Assembly: GCF_036053395.1 (NCBI RefSeq)
Contig: NZ_CP107942.1
Coordinates: forward strand, 5,670,501-5,734,500
DNA: 64,000 bases
Reading direction: 5' to 3'
Source: Actinoplanes sp. NBC_00393
GTDB lineage: Bacteria > Actinomycetota > Actinomycetes > Mycobacteriales > Micromonosporaceae
In this document: positions 1 through 8,895 of the stretch, piece after piece
How the letters are laid out: every line of letters begins with the position of its first letter
Numbering within the stretch: the stretch's first letter is position 1
Notes under the pieces: generated by a model
Database searches by the model: none
Told to the model about the DNA's origin: nothing
What the model saw: only the letters and a program-made list of their open reading frames with translations
Made by a program: the position numbers and the translations under genes

Positions 1-1
1 G

Positions 2-466
2 CTGGTCGTCACCAGGACGCTGGTGCCGGTCGAGGAGATGATGCCGCGCACCACCCTGGCCGGGAAGAAGAAGCCCGGCTTCGTGGACGGTTCGTTCGAG
101 CCGGGCTCGCTGGAGCGGTTCGTCGCCACCCCGGCCACCGCCATGCCCGGTCACGACGCCTATCTCCTGCTCGGCGCTGAGCGGGGCGAGGAGTTCTGCG
201 GCGTCGTGCCGAACGACGCGATGGCGACCATCGCCGACCGCGGCCGCACCCCGCTCACCATCGAGGAGGGCATCGCGCTGATCACCCACTTCCCCGAGCT
301 GCTGGAGAAGAACAAATGCTTCTCGCTCGGCGGCTCCCGGTCCACCGACCGGCGGGTTCCGGCCCTGTGGATCAGCCAGCAGGCGCCGAAGCTCGGCTGG
401 TGCTGGGCCGGCAATCCGCACACCTGGCTCGGCATGGCGTCAGCCGCAGCCCGCGTCGCCCCGTAA
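2..466 (+). CDS. DUF5701 family protein, 5'-truncated by the window edge
   Basis: The reading frame is already open at the first bases of the window, so the true start lies upstream; 154 C-terminal residues are visible. The sequence resembles DUF5701 proteins of actinobacteria: it has a basic patch (TLAGKKKPGF) followed by a conserved core with the segments LLLGAERG and HFPELLEKNKCFSLGGSR, and a tryptophan-rich end (LGWCWAGNPHTWLG). Family members are about 200 residues, so roughly a quarter is missing. There is no signal peptide in the visible part, and the protein is probably cytoplasmic. The biochemical function is unknown. The family assignment comes from memory of the conserved segments and not from a search. 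Confidence 0.75.
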   Translation: MVVTRTLVPVEEMMPRTTLAGKKKPGFVDGSFEPGSLERFVATPATAMPGHDAYLLLGAERGEEFCGVVPNDAMATIADRGRTPLTIEEGIALITHFPELLEKNKCFSLGGSRSTDRRVPALWISQQAPKLGWCWAGNPHTWLGMASAAARVAP

Positions 467-576
467 CCCGCCCGTCACCGGATTGAGACCCAGCGCACAC
501 CCCCTTGAACAGCCGCTACACAACTTGAAGTGTCAAGATTCGGCCTGCTCTACGGGGAGAGTCGGGGGATGCGCGG

Positions 577-1857
577 ATGAAGTGGGCCAGGACGGCTGTC
601 ACGGCCACGGTGGCGATGGGCGCCGCCGCGGGGCTGTATGTGGCTCTCGGCCGCGAGGACGACCCGGACCAGGCCCCGTCCAGCGCCGCCGTGGTTCCGT
701 CAGCCGCGCCGACCGCGGTGACCGAGGTCAAGGCGCCCGAGGTCAAGGTCCTCGAGTCGGTCGAGGAGCCACTGCCGTGGGTCGGCACCTGGGCGGTGGC
801 CGTCCAGCCTCGCGGCCGGGCCTTCGCACGGCAGACGCTGCGCCAGATCGTGCACACCAGCATCGGCGGGACCAGCGCCCGGGTGCGGCTGTCCAACGCG
901 TACGGGGCTCGCCCCCTCACGGTGAGCAGCGTGCACCTGGCCCGGCGGTTGACGGACAGTGCGATCGACCCGGCCACCGATCAGCCGGTGACGTTCGGCG
1001 GCAAGACCTCGGTGACGATCCCGGCCGGCGAGTCGGCGGTCAGCGACCCGGTCGCCTTCGCGGTGCCGGCCGACAGCGACCTCGCGGTGAGTGTGTACCT
1101 GCCGAAGAACACCGGCACGAGCACCCGCCACGGGTTCGCCGGCCGGCACAACTACATCGCGTCCGGCGACCAGGCGTCGTCCGCGGACCTGCGCGGGGCG
1201 AAAACCGTCAAGAGCTACTTCTTCCTGGCCGGCGTCGACGTGCAGAATGCGAAGGCGACCGGCTCGGTGGTCACCTTCGGCGCCTCGATCACCGACGGCG
1301 TCGCCTCGTCCTTCAACGCCAACCGCCGCTGGCCCGACCTGCTCTCCGACCGGTTGCGGGCGTCCGGCCGCACCGTCGGCGTGCTCAACACCGGCATCAG
1401 CGGCAACCGGTTCACCTCGGACCGCAGCGGCGAGAGCGCCGCCAAACGCTTCGACCGCGACGTCCTGCAGCAGCCCGGCGTCCGCTGGGTGATCATCTCG
1501 GACGACGCGATCAACGACCTCGGCCACGGCGCCTCCCCCGCCCGGCTCAAGGACGAACTGCGCGACCTCGTCGACCGCGGCCACGACGCCGGCATCAAGG
1601 TGATCTGCTCGACGCTCACCCCGTTCCGCGGCGCCGGCTACTGGACCCAACGCGGCGAACAGGGCCGCACCGAGATCAACGCCTTCATCCGCTCCGGCCG
1701 CAGCGGCTGCGACGCCGTCCTCGACCAAGATCGCGCCACCCACGACCCGGCCTCCCCCACCCGCTTCCTGGACAAATACGACTCCGGCGACCATTTGCAC
1801 CCGGACAGCCAGGGCATGCAGGCCATCGCCAACGCGGTCAACTTGCGCTGGTTCTGA
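577..1857 (+). CDS. Secreted or membrane-anchored SGNH/GDSL hydrolase
   Basis: A 426-residue esterase-type protein. Residues 1-25 form a signal or anchor segment, followed by a Pro/Ala-rich linker. A beta-rich N-terminal domain (about 65-225) precedes the SGNH fold. The nucleophile block reads FGASITDG with Ser237, so the usual GDS Asp is Ala. The oxyanion Gly/Asn block is GISGNR (Asn277). Block III reads DAINDLG (Asn313) where most relatives have GxND, and the Asp-His pair is DHLH (Asp405, His408). All four catalytic positions are kept, so it is probably active. Relatives cleave acyl esters on carbohydrates or lipids; the substrate is unknown. It is monocistronic, and ATG was chosen because the hydrophobic signal follows directly. 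Confidence 0.85.
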   Translation: MKWARTAVTATVAMGAAAGLYVALGREDDPDQAPSSAAVVPSAAPTAVTEVKAPEVKVLESVEEPLPWVGTWAVAVQPRGRAFARQTLRQIVHTSIGGTSARVRLSNAYGARPLTVSSVHLARRLTDSAIDPATDQPVTFGGKTSVTIPAGESAVSDPVAFAVPADSDLAVSVYLPKNTGTSTRHGFAGRHNYIASGDQASSADLRGAKTVKSYFFLAGVDVQNAKATGSVVTFGASITDGVASSFNANRRWPDLLSDRLRASGRTVGVLNTGISGNRFTSDRSGESAAKRFDRDVLQQPGVRWVIISDDAINDLGHGASPARLKDELRDLVDRGHDAGIKVICSTLTPFRGAGYWTQRGEQGRTEINAFIRSGRSGCDAVLDQDRATHDPASPTRFLDKYDSGDHLHPDSQGMQAIANAVNLRWF

Positions 1858-1862
1858 AGGGA

Positions 1863-1881
1863 AAGACCTTTCGGCGTACGA
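1863..1881 (+). repeat. 19-bp motif shared with 20934-20952
   Basis: AAGACCTTTCGGCGTACGA lies just after the SGNH hydrolase stop codon. An 18/19 match (AAGACCTTTCGGAGTACGA) overlaps the stop codon of the LamG protein gene at 20934-20952. In both places a GC-rich repeat array follows. Confidence 0.7.
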
Positions 1882-1980
1882 CAGAGCCGCGATCTCGCTG
1901 CCACTCCGGGCCCCAGCGCGGCCGCCGGGCCCATGTAGGTGGTTGCGCAGGAGATGCTGCCGCTCCAAGCCGCAGCGTTG

Positions 1981-2196
1981 GTGCCGAGCCGCAGCCCTTG
2001 GTGCCGAACCCGCGCGGCCGCGGAGCAGCGCGGGTGCCGAGCTGCAGCCCTGGCGCCGAGGCGCAACCCTTGGTGCCGAGCCCGCGCGGCCGCAGAGCAG
2101 CGCGGGTGCCGAGCTGCAGCCCTGGCGCCGAGCCGCAACCCTTGGTGCCGAACCCGCGCGGCCGCAGAGCAGCGCGGGTGCCGAGCTGCAGCCCTG
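1981..2196. repeat. Three tandem 72-bp repeats in a convergent intergenic gap
   Basis: Three near-identical 72-bp units lie at 1981-2052, 2053-2124 and 2125-2196. Each contains CCCTTGGTGCCGA, then a GCGCGGCCGC block, then GAGCTGCAGCCCTGG. Degenerate copies of the same words continue to about 2400. The array fills most of the 541-bp gap between the converging SGNH hydrolase and TetR genes. Open frames exist on both strands here, but they are repetitive and have no family signature, so I see no gene in this gap. Confidence 0.9.
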
Positions 2197-2398
2197 GTCC
2201 CGGGCCTCGGCGCAGCCGCCGAACAGCGCTGGTCCCGGACCTCAGCGCGGTAGCTGAGCAGCGCTGGTTTCGAGCCGCATCGCGGATGCCAGGCCGCAAC
2301 GCGAGCGCCGGCGGCAACACGGATGCCGGGCCGCAACACAGGCGCCGGGCCGCAGCGCGGCAGTCGGGTTGTGGTGCGGCCGCCGGGCTCTGCAGGGG

Positions 2399-2956
2399 TC
2401 AGCGCTGAGGACGGATGGCCCCGGCGACGCAGCGGAGCACGAGCCGCAGGATCTCGTGGCGGGAGGAGTTGCTCTCGGCGAGGAAGCTCCAGCCGAGATA
2501 AAGCTGCGCCCAGATCAGGCTCTGCACCCAGATCGGCGGCAGCTCCGGGTCGATGCTGCCGTCGGCCCTGCCCCGCAACACGACCTCCTCGAACCAGTCG
2601 TCGCAGGCGCCTGGGCCCTCGTCGTCCAGCGCGATCTGCTCCCGGAAGAGCAGCGACAGCACGTCGCCGAGATCAAAATATTCCTCGCAGAGCCGGTAGA
2701 CGGCAGCGGCGCCGCTGTCCTCGGTGATGCGGGCGCGGATGCGGGCCTGGTCGACGCGGTCGATCGCCTCTGCGCGCAGGGCGGTGAGCAGATCGCTGCG
2801 CTCCGGGAAGTAGCGGTGCAGCGTGGTGCGGCCCACGTCGGCGGCGGCAGCGACGTCGCCGAGCGAGGCGGCCGGGTTGCGGGCGAGGACCTCGATGGCG
2901 GCGTCGAGGATGGCCTGCCGGGTGCGCGCGCGGCTGCCGGTGGGGACGGTGCTCAC
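2399..2956 (-). CDS. TetR/AcrR family repressor, probable regulator of the divergent ABC exporter
   Basis: A 185-residue TetR-type regulator. The helix-turn-helix lies near the N-terminus (ASLGDVAAAADVGRTTLHRYFPERSDLL), followed by an all-alpha ligand domain with many Trp and Leu residues. The chosen start is the GTG giving VSTVPTGSRARTRQ; a second in-frame GTG two codons upstream (2962) is equally possible. Longer versions would run through the operator and the divergent gene. The gene faces the ABC exporter across a short gap holding a perfect 7-4-7 palindrome, the standard layout of a drug-responsive repressor. The ligand is unknown. Confidence 0.88.
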   Translation of the reverse strand: MSTVPTGSRARTRQAILDAAIEVLARNPAASLGDVAAAADVGRTTLHRYFPERSDLLTALRAEAIDRVDQARIRARITEDSGAAAVYRLCEEYFDLGDVLSLLFREQIALDDEGPGACDDWFEEVVLRGRADGSIDPELPPIWVQSLIWAQLYLGWSFLAESNSSRHEILRLVLRCVAGAIRPQR

Positions 2957-2982
2957 TGGCACAGAATAACAGTTGCCCATTT

Positions 2983-3000
2983 TGGAACAGCAGTGTTCCA
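2983..3000. promoter_or_regulatory. Palindromic operator for the TetR repressor
   Basis: TGGAACA-GCAG-TGTTCCA is a perfect inverted repeat with 7-bp arms and a 4-bp spacer. It lies between the divergent starts of the TetR gene (2956) and the ABC exporter (3009), 8 bp before the exporter ATG. Binding here would block both genes. The symmetry is seen directly; the binding is inferred. Confidence 0.75.
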
Positions 3001-3008
3001 TTGCGGGT

Positions 3009-4748
3009 ATGCCGGATGCCACGAGATTGAAGACTCTGCTGGGCGTTCTCCGACCGCACCGCCGCACCATGGCCATCGGGCTGGCCCTAGGCCTGGTCGC
3101 CAACGCCGCCGGGCTGGCCACCCCGATGGTCACCAAATGGGTGCTCGACTCCTTCAGTGACGGGGTGGACCTGGCCGGGCCGATCGGGGTGCTGCTCGGC
3201 CTCGTCGTGATCGGTGCGGCCATCACCCTGTGGCAGTGGATCCTGATGGGCACGCTGGCCGAGCAGATCGTGCTGGATGCGCGTACGTCGATCATCAGCC
3301 GCTATTTCCGGGCGCGCGTCGGTGACCTGCAACGCCGGCCCACCGGCGAGCTGGTCACCCGGGTCACCTCCGACACCCAGCTGATGCACGAGGCGTCGGG
3401 CAGCCTGGTCGGCCTGATCAACGCCGGGGTCGGGCTGATCGGCACGCTGATCCTGATGGCCGTGCTCGACCTGACCCTGCTGGGCTGCACCCTGATCTCG
3501 GTCGTCCTGGTCAGCGCGGTGATGGCGATGCTGCTGCCGAAGATCAGCACCGCGCAGACCGCGGCACAGGACTCGATCGGGAAACTCGGCGCCAGTCTGG
3601 AGGGTTCGCTGCGCGCTATTCGTACGGTGAAGGCCAGCCGCGCCGAGACTCGCCAGAGTGAGCAGATCATCGGAACCGCGCGGGACGCCGCGGCACACAG
3701 CGTGCGCGCCGCCAAGGTCGCGGCCACGGTGTGGACGATCTCGTGGTCCGGCATCAACCTGGCCGTGATCCTGATCCTGGCGGTCGGCGCCTGGCGCGCG
3801 CACCTCGGCCTGCTGGAGGTGTCGAGCCTGGTCGCGTTCCTGCTCTACGTGTTCCAGCTGATGGGGCCGATCAGCGAGCTGACGCAGAACATGACGGCGC
3901 TGCAGTCGGGCATCGCCGCGGCCGGGCGGATCAACGAGCTGTCCACCATCGCGCTGGAGCCGCACGAGCAGAGCCGGCCCGGCGGCGCCCCCGACCTCGA
4001 CGGCCCGGTGCTGGTCCTGCAGGACGTGACCGCGCGGTACGGGCCGGACGCCCCACCCGCGGTCCGCGGCATCGACCTGGAGATCCCGCGGCGCGGGCAC
4101 ACCGCGGTGGTCGGACCGTCCGGCGCCGGCAAAACGACCCTTTTCTCGCTGCTGCTGCGCTTCCTCGAGCCGGACGGCGGCCAGATCCTGCTGGACGGCC
4201 GGCCCTACGCGACGTGGTCGCACGACGAGGTGCGGTCCCGCTTGGCGTACGTCGAGCAGGAGACCCCGGTGGTCCCCGGCACGATCGGCGACAACCTGCG
4301 CTTCACCCACCCCGACGCCACCGACGAGGAACTGCTCGCCGTCCTGCGCTCGGTCCAGCTCGACGACAAGATCAACGAACTGCCGGACGGCCTGGACACC
4401 TCCCTGAGCTCCACCGACGTGTCCGGCGGCCAGCGTCAGCGGATCGCGCTGGCCCGGGCGCTGCTGCGTACCCCCGAGGTGCTCCTGCTGGATGAGGCAA
4501 CCGCGCAGGTGGACGGCCTGACCGAGGCCGCTGTGCAGGACTGCATCCGCTCCCGAGCCTCCTCGGGGGCGGTGGTGACGATCGCGCACCGTCTCTCCAC
4601 GGTCTTGGACGCCGACCGCATCATCGTGATGGACGACGGCCGGATCCGAGCCCAGGGCACCCACGCCTCCCTGTACGCCACCGACGCCCTCTACCGCAGC
4701 CTCGTCGAGGCCCTGCGCATAGCCGCCGACCAGCCCGCCCCGGTCTAA
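3009..4748 (+). CDS. ABC exporter, fused membrane and ATPase domains (multidrug type)
   Basis: A 579-residue half-transporter. About six membrane helices occupy residues 15-310 (type IV exporter fold), followed by a nucleotide-binding domain. Walker A is GPSGAGKTT near residue 370, the signature is SGGQRQR near 470, Walker B is LLLDEAT near 491, and the H-loop is IAHRLS. It probably works as a homodimer exporting an amphipathic compound out of the cell. The ATG at 3009 was chosen over one 12 codons upstream because the upstream one lies in front of the operator palindrome. The divergent TetR gene is the likely regulator. The substrate is unknown. Confidence 0.92.
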   Translation: MPDATRLKTLLGVLRPHRRTMAIGLALGLVANAAGLATPMVTKWVLDSFSDGVDLAGPIGVLLGLVVIGAAITLWQWILMGTLAEQIVLDARTSIISRYFRARVGDLQRRPTGELVTRVTSDTQLMHEASGSLVGLINAGVGLIGTLILMAVLDLTLLGCTLISVVLVSAVMAMLLPKISTAQTAAQDSIGKLGASLEGSLRAIRTVKASRAETRQSEQIIGTARDAAAHSVRAAKVAATVWTISWSGINLAVILILAVGAWRAHLGLLEVSSLVAFLLYVFQLMGPISELTQNMTALQSGIAAAGRINELSTIALEPHEQSRPGGAPDLDGPVLVLQDVTARYGPDAPPAVRGIDLEIPRRGHTAVVGPSGAGKTTLFSLLLRFLEPDGGQILLDGRPYATWSHDEVRSRLAYVEQETPVVPGTIGDNLRFTHPDATDEELLAVLRSVQLDDKINELPDGLDTSLSSTDVSGGQRQRIALARALLRTPEVLLLDEATAQVDGLTEAAVQDCIRSRASSGAVVTIAHRLSTVLDADRIIVMDDGRIRAQGTHASLYATDALYRSLVEALRIAADQPAPV

Positions 4749-4751
4749 CCC

Positions 4752-4867
4752 AGCTGACCGTCAGCGTCGTTTCCCGCGCGCTGAAGCAGCAGTGCGCGTC
4801 AGCCGAGCCCCCTCGGCTGACCGCCACCGTCGTATCCCGGCCGCCGAAGCAGCAGTGCGGGTCAGCT
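4752..4867. repeat. Two tandem 63-bp imperfectly palindromic repeats (family A)
   Basis: Units begin with AGCTGAC at 4752 and GGCTGAC at 4815, a spacing of 63 bp. Each contains a CGTCGTWTCCCG core, a GAAGCAGCAGTG segment and a closing GTCAGC. The same unit recurs at 21094-21246 and 53245-53440. This copy fills the gap between the converging ABC exporter and the SDR gene. Confidence 0.85.
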
Positions 4868-5621
4868 AGCCGGGGCCGAGGGGGCCGGTTGCCATGGTGC
4901 CGCCGACGGTGCGGTGCTCCGGGGCGGTGGGGTCGGGTTCGCTGAGGTCGGCGGCCCACTTCTCGGCGTCGTCGTGTGGGTGGTAGCCGATCGCCTCGCC
5001 GCCGGCGGTGGACCACCAGCGGCGGGAGTTGGCGGAGACGCCCCAGACCAGGCGCCATCCGGTTGCCGTCAGCGCCGCCTCCACCAGGCGCGCGAGGTCG
5101 TCCGGGGAGAGCCATACCGACAGGTCGCGCGGGTTCCGCGGGTGGTCGTGGCAGGCGCCGATCCGCAGGCAGATGACGTGCAGGCCGTGGCGATCGTGGT
5201 AGAGCCGGCCGAGGGTCTCCAGGGCCGCTTTGCTCCAGCCGTAGTAGGTGTCCGGCCGGGGTGGCACGTCGTCGGGAAGGTCGGCTTCGGTGCGTTCGTG
5301 CAGGCCGGCGGCGTGGTTGCTGGAGGCGAGCACCACCCGTGGAATGCCGAGCCGGTACGCGGCCTGCAACACCCGTTCGGTGCCGCGGACGTTGACCTCG
5401 AGCACGTCGTCGAACGGGCTCTCGTCGGCGAGGCCGCCGAGATGCACGATCGCGTCGACACCCCGGGCGGCGCGTTCGACCGCGTCGCCGTCGGTGACGT
5501 CGAGGGCTTCGACCCCGTCGGCGGGATGGAGGTCGGTCAGGCGCAGGGTGTGCTGGGTGAGGCGTTCGCGCAGTATGGTGCCGAGGGCCCCGGAAGCGCC
5601 GGTCATGAGGATCACCGCCAT
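4866..5621 (-). CDS. NAD-dependent SDR, uronate dehydrogenase-like
   Basis: A 251-residue extended SDR. The nucleotide motif is TGASGALG near residue 7 and the acidic NAD-selecting position sits in LTDLHP. The catalytic SSN is followed by YYGWSK (Tyr-x-x-x-Lys). The blocks HLGGLADESPFDDVLEVN, YYGWSK and CLRIGACHDHP closely follow uronate dehydrogenases, which oxidise galacturonate or glucuronate to the aldaro-lactone in the cytoplasm. Family members are about 265 residues. It lies 141 bp downstream of tctA on the same strand, so it may be co-transcribed, and four pectate lyases are 6 kb away. Another epimerase/dehydratase function cannot be excluded. Confidence 0.72.
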   Translation of the reverse strand: MAVILMTGASGALGTILRERLTQHTLRLTDLHPADGVEALDVTDGDAVERAARGVDAIVHLGGLADESPFDDVLEVNVRGTERVLQAAYRLGIPRVVLASSNHAAGLHERTEADLPDDVPPRPDTYYGWSKAALETLGRLYHDRHGLHVICLRIGACHDHPRNPRDLSVWLSPDDLARLVEAALTATGWRLVWGVSANSRRWWSTAGGEAIGYHPHDDAEKWAADLSEPDPTAPEHRTVGGTMATGPLGPG

Positions 5622-5687
5622 GCGATCGTGATGCCCGCCCCGGCATCTCTCATGCCTTCGCCCGCCGGGAAACCCAGGCCGGCCGGG

Positions 5688-5777
5688 TGATCAGCGCGGG
5701 TCGGGTGATCAGCGCGGGCCGGATGATCAGCGCGGGCCGGATGATCAGCGCGGGCCGGATGATCAGCGCGGGTCGCC
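5688..5777. repeat. Five tandem 18-bp repeats
   Basis: The unit TGATCAGCGCGGGCCGGA is repeated five times with one or two substitutions (5688, 5706, 5724, 5742, 5760). The last unit covers the stop codon and final residues of tctA. Each unit carries a TGATCA palindrome. No hairpin or coding role is evident. Confidence 0.92.
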
Positions 5778-7283
5778 GGCGGGTGAGCGGTCGGCCGGCA
5801 CCGGCTCGGTGTGCCGCCAGCGATAGAGGGCCACAACCCCCGGAACGATCAGCGCGACCACGACCACGAACCACAGGAAGATCGTGAGCGGCGTCGAGAC
5901 CAGCACCGACCAGTCACCCTCGGAGAGGGCCAGCGCCCGGCGCAACTGCTGCTCGAACAGCGGTGCCAGGATCAGGCCGACCACCGCCGGGGCGACCGGC
6001 ACATCCGCCTGGCGCATGAGCAGGCCGACCAGGCCCAGCACCGTCAGGATCAGCAGGTCGGCGGTGGTGCCGCCGGCGGCGTACGTGCCGAGGCAGGCGA
6101 ACAGCAGCACCCCGGCGTAGATGCCGTAGGCGGGGATCATCAGCAATCGCGCCCAGATGCGGGCCAGCGGCAGGTTGAGGATGAGCAGCATGACGTTGCC
6201 GATGTAGAGGCTGGCGATCAGCGCCCACACCAGGTCGCCGGATTCGGTGAAGAGCTGCGGTCCGGGCTGCAGGCCGTATGACTGGAAGGCAGTCAGGATG
6301 ACCGCGGCGGTCGCCGACGTCGGCAGGCCGATGGTCAGCAGCGGCACCAGGACGCCGGCGGCTGCGGCGTTGTTGGCGGATTCCGGGCCGGCGACGCCTT
6401 CGATGGCGCCGTGGCCGAATTCGTGCCGGTGTTTGGAGAGCCGTTTCTCCAGGCCGTAGCTCAGGAACGTGGGCACGTCGGCGCCGCCCGCCGGGAGGCT
6501 GCCGATCGGGAAGCCGAGGGCGGTGCCGCGCAGCCAGGCCGGCCAGGAGCGCCGGAAGTCCTCGCGGGACAGCATGGCGGCGCCGCGTAACGGTTCGACG
6601 CGGCTGGCGCCGGTGCCGGCGACGACGTGGGCGAAGGTCTCGCCGAGCGCGAACAGGGCGACCACGACGATCACCACGTCGATGCCGTCGAGCAGGGACG
6701 GGATCCCGAACGCCAGCCGCGACTGACCGGTCAGGGTGTCGATGCCGACCAGCCCGACGGCGGCGCCGATGACCAGGCTGGCGGCGCCTTTGAGCAGGCT
6801 GGGGCCGAGCAGCGCGCTGACCGTCACGAAGGCGACGGCCATCAGCGCGACGTACTCGGGTGGGCCGAACCCGATCGCGAAGTCGGCGACGACCGGGGCG
6901 GCGAAGGTCAGCGCGATGGTGCCGATGGTGCCGGCGACGAAGCTGCCGATCGCGGCGGTGGCGAGCGCGGCCGCGGCCCGGCCGGCGCGGGCCATCCGGT
7001 TGCCTTCCAGCGCGGTCGCCACCGACGCGCTCTCGCCGGGCGTGTTCAGCAGGATCGAGGTGGTGGAGCCGCCGTACATGCCGCCGTAATAGATGCCGGC
7101 GAACATGATCAGGGCGGCGGCCGGTTCGAGGCGGAAAGTGATCGGCAGCAGCAGGGCCACGGTGAGCGCCGGGCCGATGCCGGGCAGCACGCCGACGGCG
7201 GTGCCGATCGTGACGCCGATCAGGGCCCAGAACAGGTTGGCCGGGGTCAGCGCGTCGGCGAAGCCGGTCAGTAGGTGCTCCAT
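5763..7283 (-). CDS. tctA: Tripartite tricarboxylate transporter large permease, TctA family
   Basis: A 506-residue polytopic membrane protein with about 11-12 hydrophobic helices. The conserved N-terminal Gly/Pro-rich loop ([17 protein letters not shown]) and the repeated loop near the middle ([16 protein letters not shown]) are hallmarks of TctA. TctA forms the ion-coupled channel that takes substrate from the periplasm-type binding protein TctC. It is the third gene of a tctC-tctB-tctA operon; its ATG follows the tctB stop after one base. The C-terminus runs into an 18-bp tandem repeat. Substrates of the family include citrate, tricarballylate and other carboxylates; the adjacent dehydrogenase favours tricarballylate. 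Confidence 0.93.
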   Translation of the reverse strand: MEHLLTGFADALTPANLFWALIGVTIGTAVGVLPGIGPALTVALLLPITFRLEPAAALIMFAGIYYGGMYGGSTTSILLNTPGESASVATALEGNRMARAGRAAAALATAAIGSFVAGTIGTIALTFAAPVVADFAIGFGPPEYVALMAVAFVTVSALLGPSLLKGAASLVIGAAVGLVGIDTLTGQSRLAFGIPSLLDGIDVVIVVVALFALGETFAHVVAGTGASRVEPLRGAAMLSREDFRRSWPAWLRGTALGFPIGSLPAGGADVPTFLSYGLEKRLSKHRHEFGHGAIEGVAGPESANNAAAAGVLVPLLTIGLPTSATAAVILTAFQSYGLQPGPQLFTESGDLVWALIASLYIGNVMLLILNLPLARIWARLLMIPAYGIYAGVLLFACLGTYAAGGTTADLLILTVLGLVGLLMRQADVPVAPAVVGLILAPLFEQQLRRALALSEGDWSVLVSTPLTIFLWFVVVVALIVPGVVALYRWRHTEPVPADRSPAGDPR

Positions 7284-7284
7284 C

Positions 7285-7839
7285 TCAGAACCCCCACGGC
7301 CCGGTGGGCAGGCTGAGACCGATCAGCCGGTCGAAGATCAGGAACGCGACCGCGGCGAGGGTCCACCCGTAGGCGGCCACCCGTGCGGGATGGGGCGCCC
7401 CGAGCAGCAGGGCAGCGCCGGTGAACAGGCCGGCGGAGCTCACCACGTACCCAAGAAGGGGTAAAAGCAGGGCAAACGCGACCAGCAGCACCACCATCAA
7501 GGCAAGGCGCCGCAGGCGCCGAGCATCCAGAGCAAAACCGGGCGGCGTACGAAGTGAGCGCGCCCCCTGCGCCGCGAGTGCCCCGCCGAGGAGTCCGAGC
7601 AGGATCCCGATCAGGGTCGGCGCGGCCGCGGGCCCCAGCGCGTCGTCGGACTCCCGCAGGTTGGCGGCATCGACGAGCACCACGATGGCTGCAACGATCA
7701 TGAGCAGCCCGAGCAGCATCGTCGCCCGAGCCTGCGACCGCTCGCGCTCCTCCACGGTCGCCGCGTCGGCCTCGGCCGCCTCAGCGCTGGAAAGGGGGTC
7801 AGCGGTGGGCGGACGGCGGTCCGGGTCGGCGGTTGTCAT
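7285..7839 (-). CDS. tctB: Tripartite tricarboxylate transporter small subunit, TctB family
   Basis: A 184-residue protein with a hydrophilic N-terminus of about 35 residues and four hydrophobic helices, the layout of TctB/DUF1468 proteins. It is the small membrane subunit that stabilises the TctA permease. Its ATG overlaps the tctC stop in an ATGA arrangement, so translation is coupled. Sequence conservation in TctB is low, and the call rests on topology plus position between tctC and tctA. Confidence 0.85.
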   Translation of the reverse strand: MTTADPDRRPPTADPLSSAEAAEADAATVEERERSQARATMLLGLLMIVAAIVVLVDAANLRESDDALGPAAAPTLIGILLGLLGGALAAQGARSLRTPPGFALDARRLRRLALMVVLLVAFALLLPLLGYVVSSAGLFTGAALLLGAPHPARVAAYGWTLAAVAFLIFDRLIGLSLPTGPWGF

Positions 7840-8825
7840 GCGATGCCCATTTTGACCAGGACGTCGGTCACGGTCTCGCGTTCGGTCTGCAGGTAGGTCT
7901 CGAACTCGGGGCCGGCCAGTGTGGCATCGCCCCAGCCGCGCCGCTGCAGGGTTTCCTTCCAGGCTTCGGTGCGGGTCATGTCGACCACCAGGTCTTCCAG
8001 TGCCTGTTCGTCGGCGGCGCTGATGCCGGCCGGGGCGACCACGCCGCGCCAGTTGGCCAGTTCCACGTCGACGCCGGCCTCCGTCAGGGTGGGCACGTCG
8101 GGCAGGGCGGGCAGCCGGTCGGCGCTGGAGACGGCGATCGGGCGTACCGTGCCGGCTTCGATCTGGCCCTCCAACTCGGACACGCCGGAGACGCCGGCGG
8201 TGGCCCGGCCGGAGAGCAGCGTGGACAGCGCCTCGCCGCCGCCGGAGTGGGCCACGTAGTTGACGCCGCCCGGGTCGGCGCCGATGGCGTCGGCGATCAG
8301 GCCGGCCAGGATCTGTTCGACGCCGCCCGCCGAGCCGCCGGCGAACGAGACCGCGCCGAGGTCGGCTTTCATCCGGGCGACCAGGTCGGCGAGGTTCTGC
8401 ACATCGGAGTCGGCGGGGACGACCACCACCTCGTAGTCGGTGGTGAGCCGGGCGATCGGCGTGGTGCTGTCCAGGTCGACCGGGGAGTCGTTGCTCTCGA
8501 TCGCCCCGACCATGATCAGGCCCATCACCATGAGCTGGGTGGGGTCGCCCTGGTACCGGGCGAACTGGCTCAGCCCGATCGTTCCGCCGGCGCCGGCGAC
8601 GTTGTAGACCTCGGTGCGGCCGGTGAGGTCACGCAGCGCGGACTGCATCTCGCGGGAGGTCTGGTCCCAGCCGCCGCCGGGCGCGGCCGGCGCCATCAGC
8701 CGTAACTGGCGGCCGTCGAGGAAGTCGGTGCTGCCACTCTCGCCCCACGGCGTCGTGATGATCAGCAGCAGGGTGGACACCGCCGCCACCACCCAGGGGA
8801 CCACCGCGGCCGGTCGCCAACGCAT
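7836..8825 (-). CDS. tctC: Tripartite tricarboxylate transporter substrate-binding protein, TctC/Bug family
   Basis: A 329-residue exported binding protein. The ATG at 8825 was chosen because it directly precedes a membrane/signal segment (WRPAAVVPWVVAAVSTLLLI). The mature part has the Bug/TctC features: LMAPAAPGGGWDQTSR near the N-terminus, then AGAGGTIGLSQF, SFAGGSAGGVEQI and NYVAHSGGGEAL, the loops that hold carboxylate groups. No lipobox Cys is seen, so it is probably anchored by an uncleaved helix. It is the first gene of the tct operon and is divergent from the flavoprotein gene across 70 bp. Confidence 0.93.
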   Translation of the reverse strand: MRWRPAAVVPWVVAAVSTLLLIITTPWGESGSTDFLDGRQLRLMAPAAPGGGWDQTSREMQSALRDLTGRTEVYNVAGAGGTIGLSQFARYQGDPTQLMVMGLIMVGAIESNDSPVDLDSTTPIARLTTDYEVVVVPADSDVQNLADLVARMKADLGAVSFAGGSAGGVEQILAGLIADAIGADPGGVNYVAHSGGGEALSTLLSGRATAGVSGVSELEGQIEAGTVRPIAVSSADRLPALPDVPTLTEAGVDVELANWRGVVAPAGISAADEQALEDLVVDMTRTEAWKETLQRRGWGDATLAGPEFETYLQTERETVTDVLVKMGIA

Positions 8826-8895
8826 CGCGCCACCCCGCTTCCCATGCGGCCGGGTCGATATCGGCTTACCTTCGAATTGTTGACCCGGAGGGCAG

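Noticed and set aside
1838..2339. Long overlapping frames around the 72-bp repeats
   Set aside because: All are repeat translations with no start signal; the array is three exact-length units in a convergent gap.
5688..5777. Short regular repeats that could suggest a CRISPR array
   Set aside because: Units of 18 bp are directly adjacent with no spacers, and no cas genes are present. It is a simple tandem repeat.
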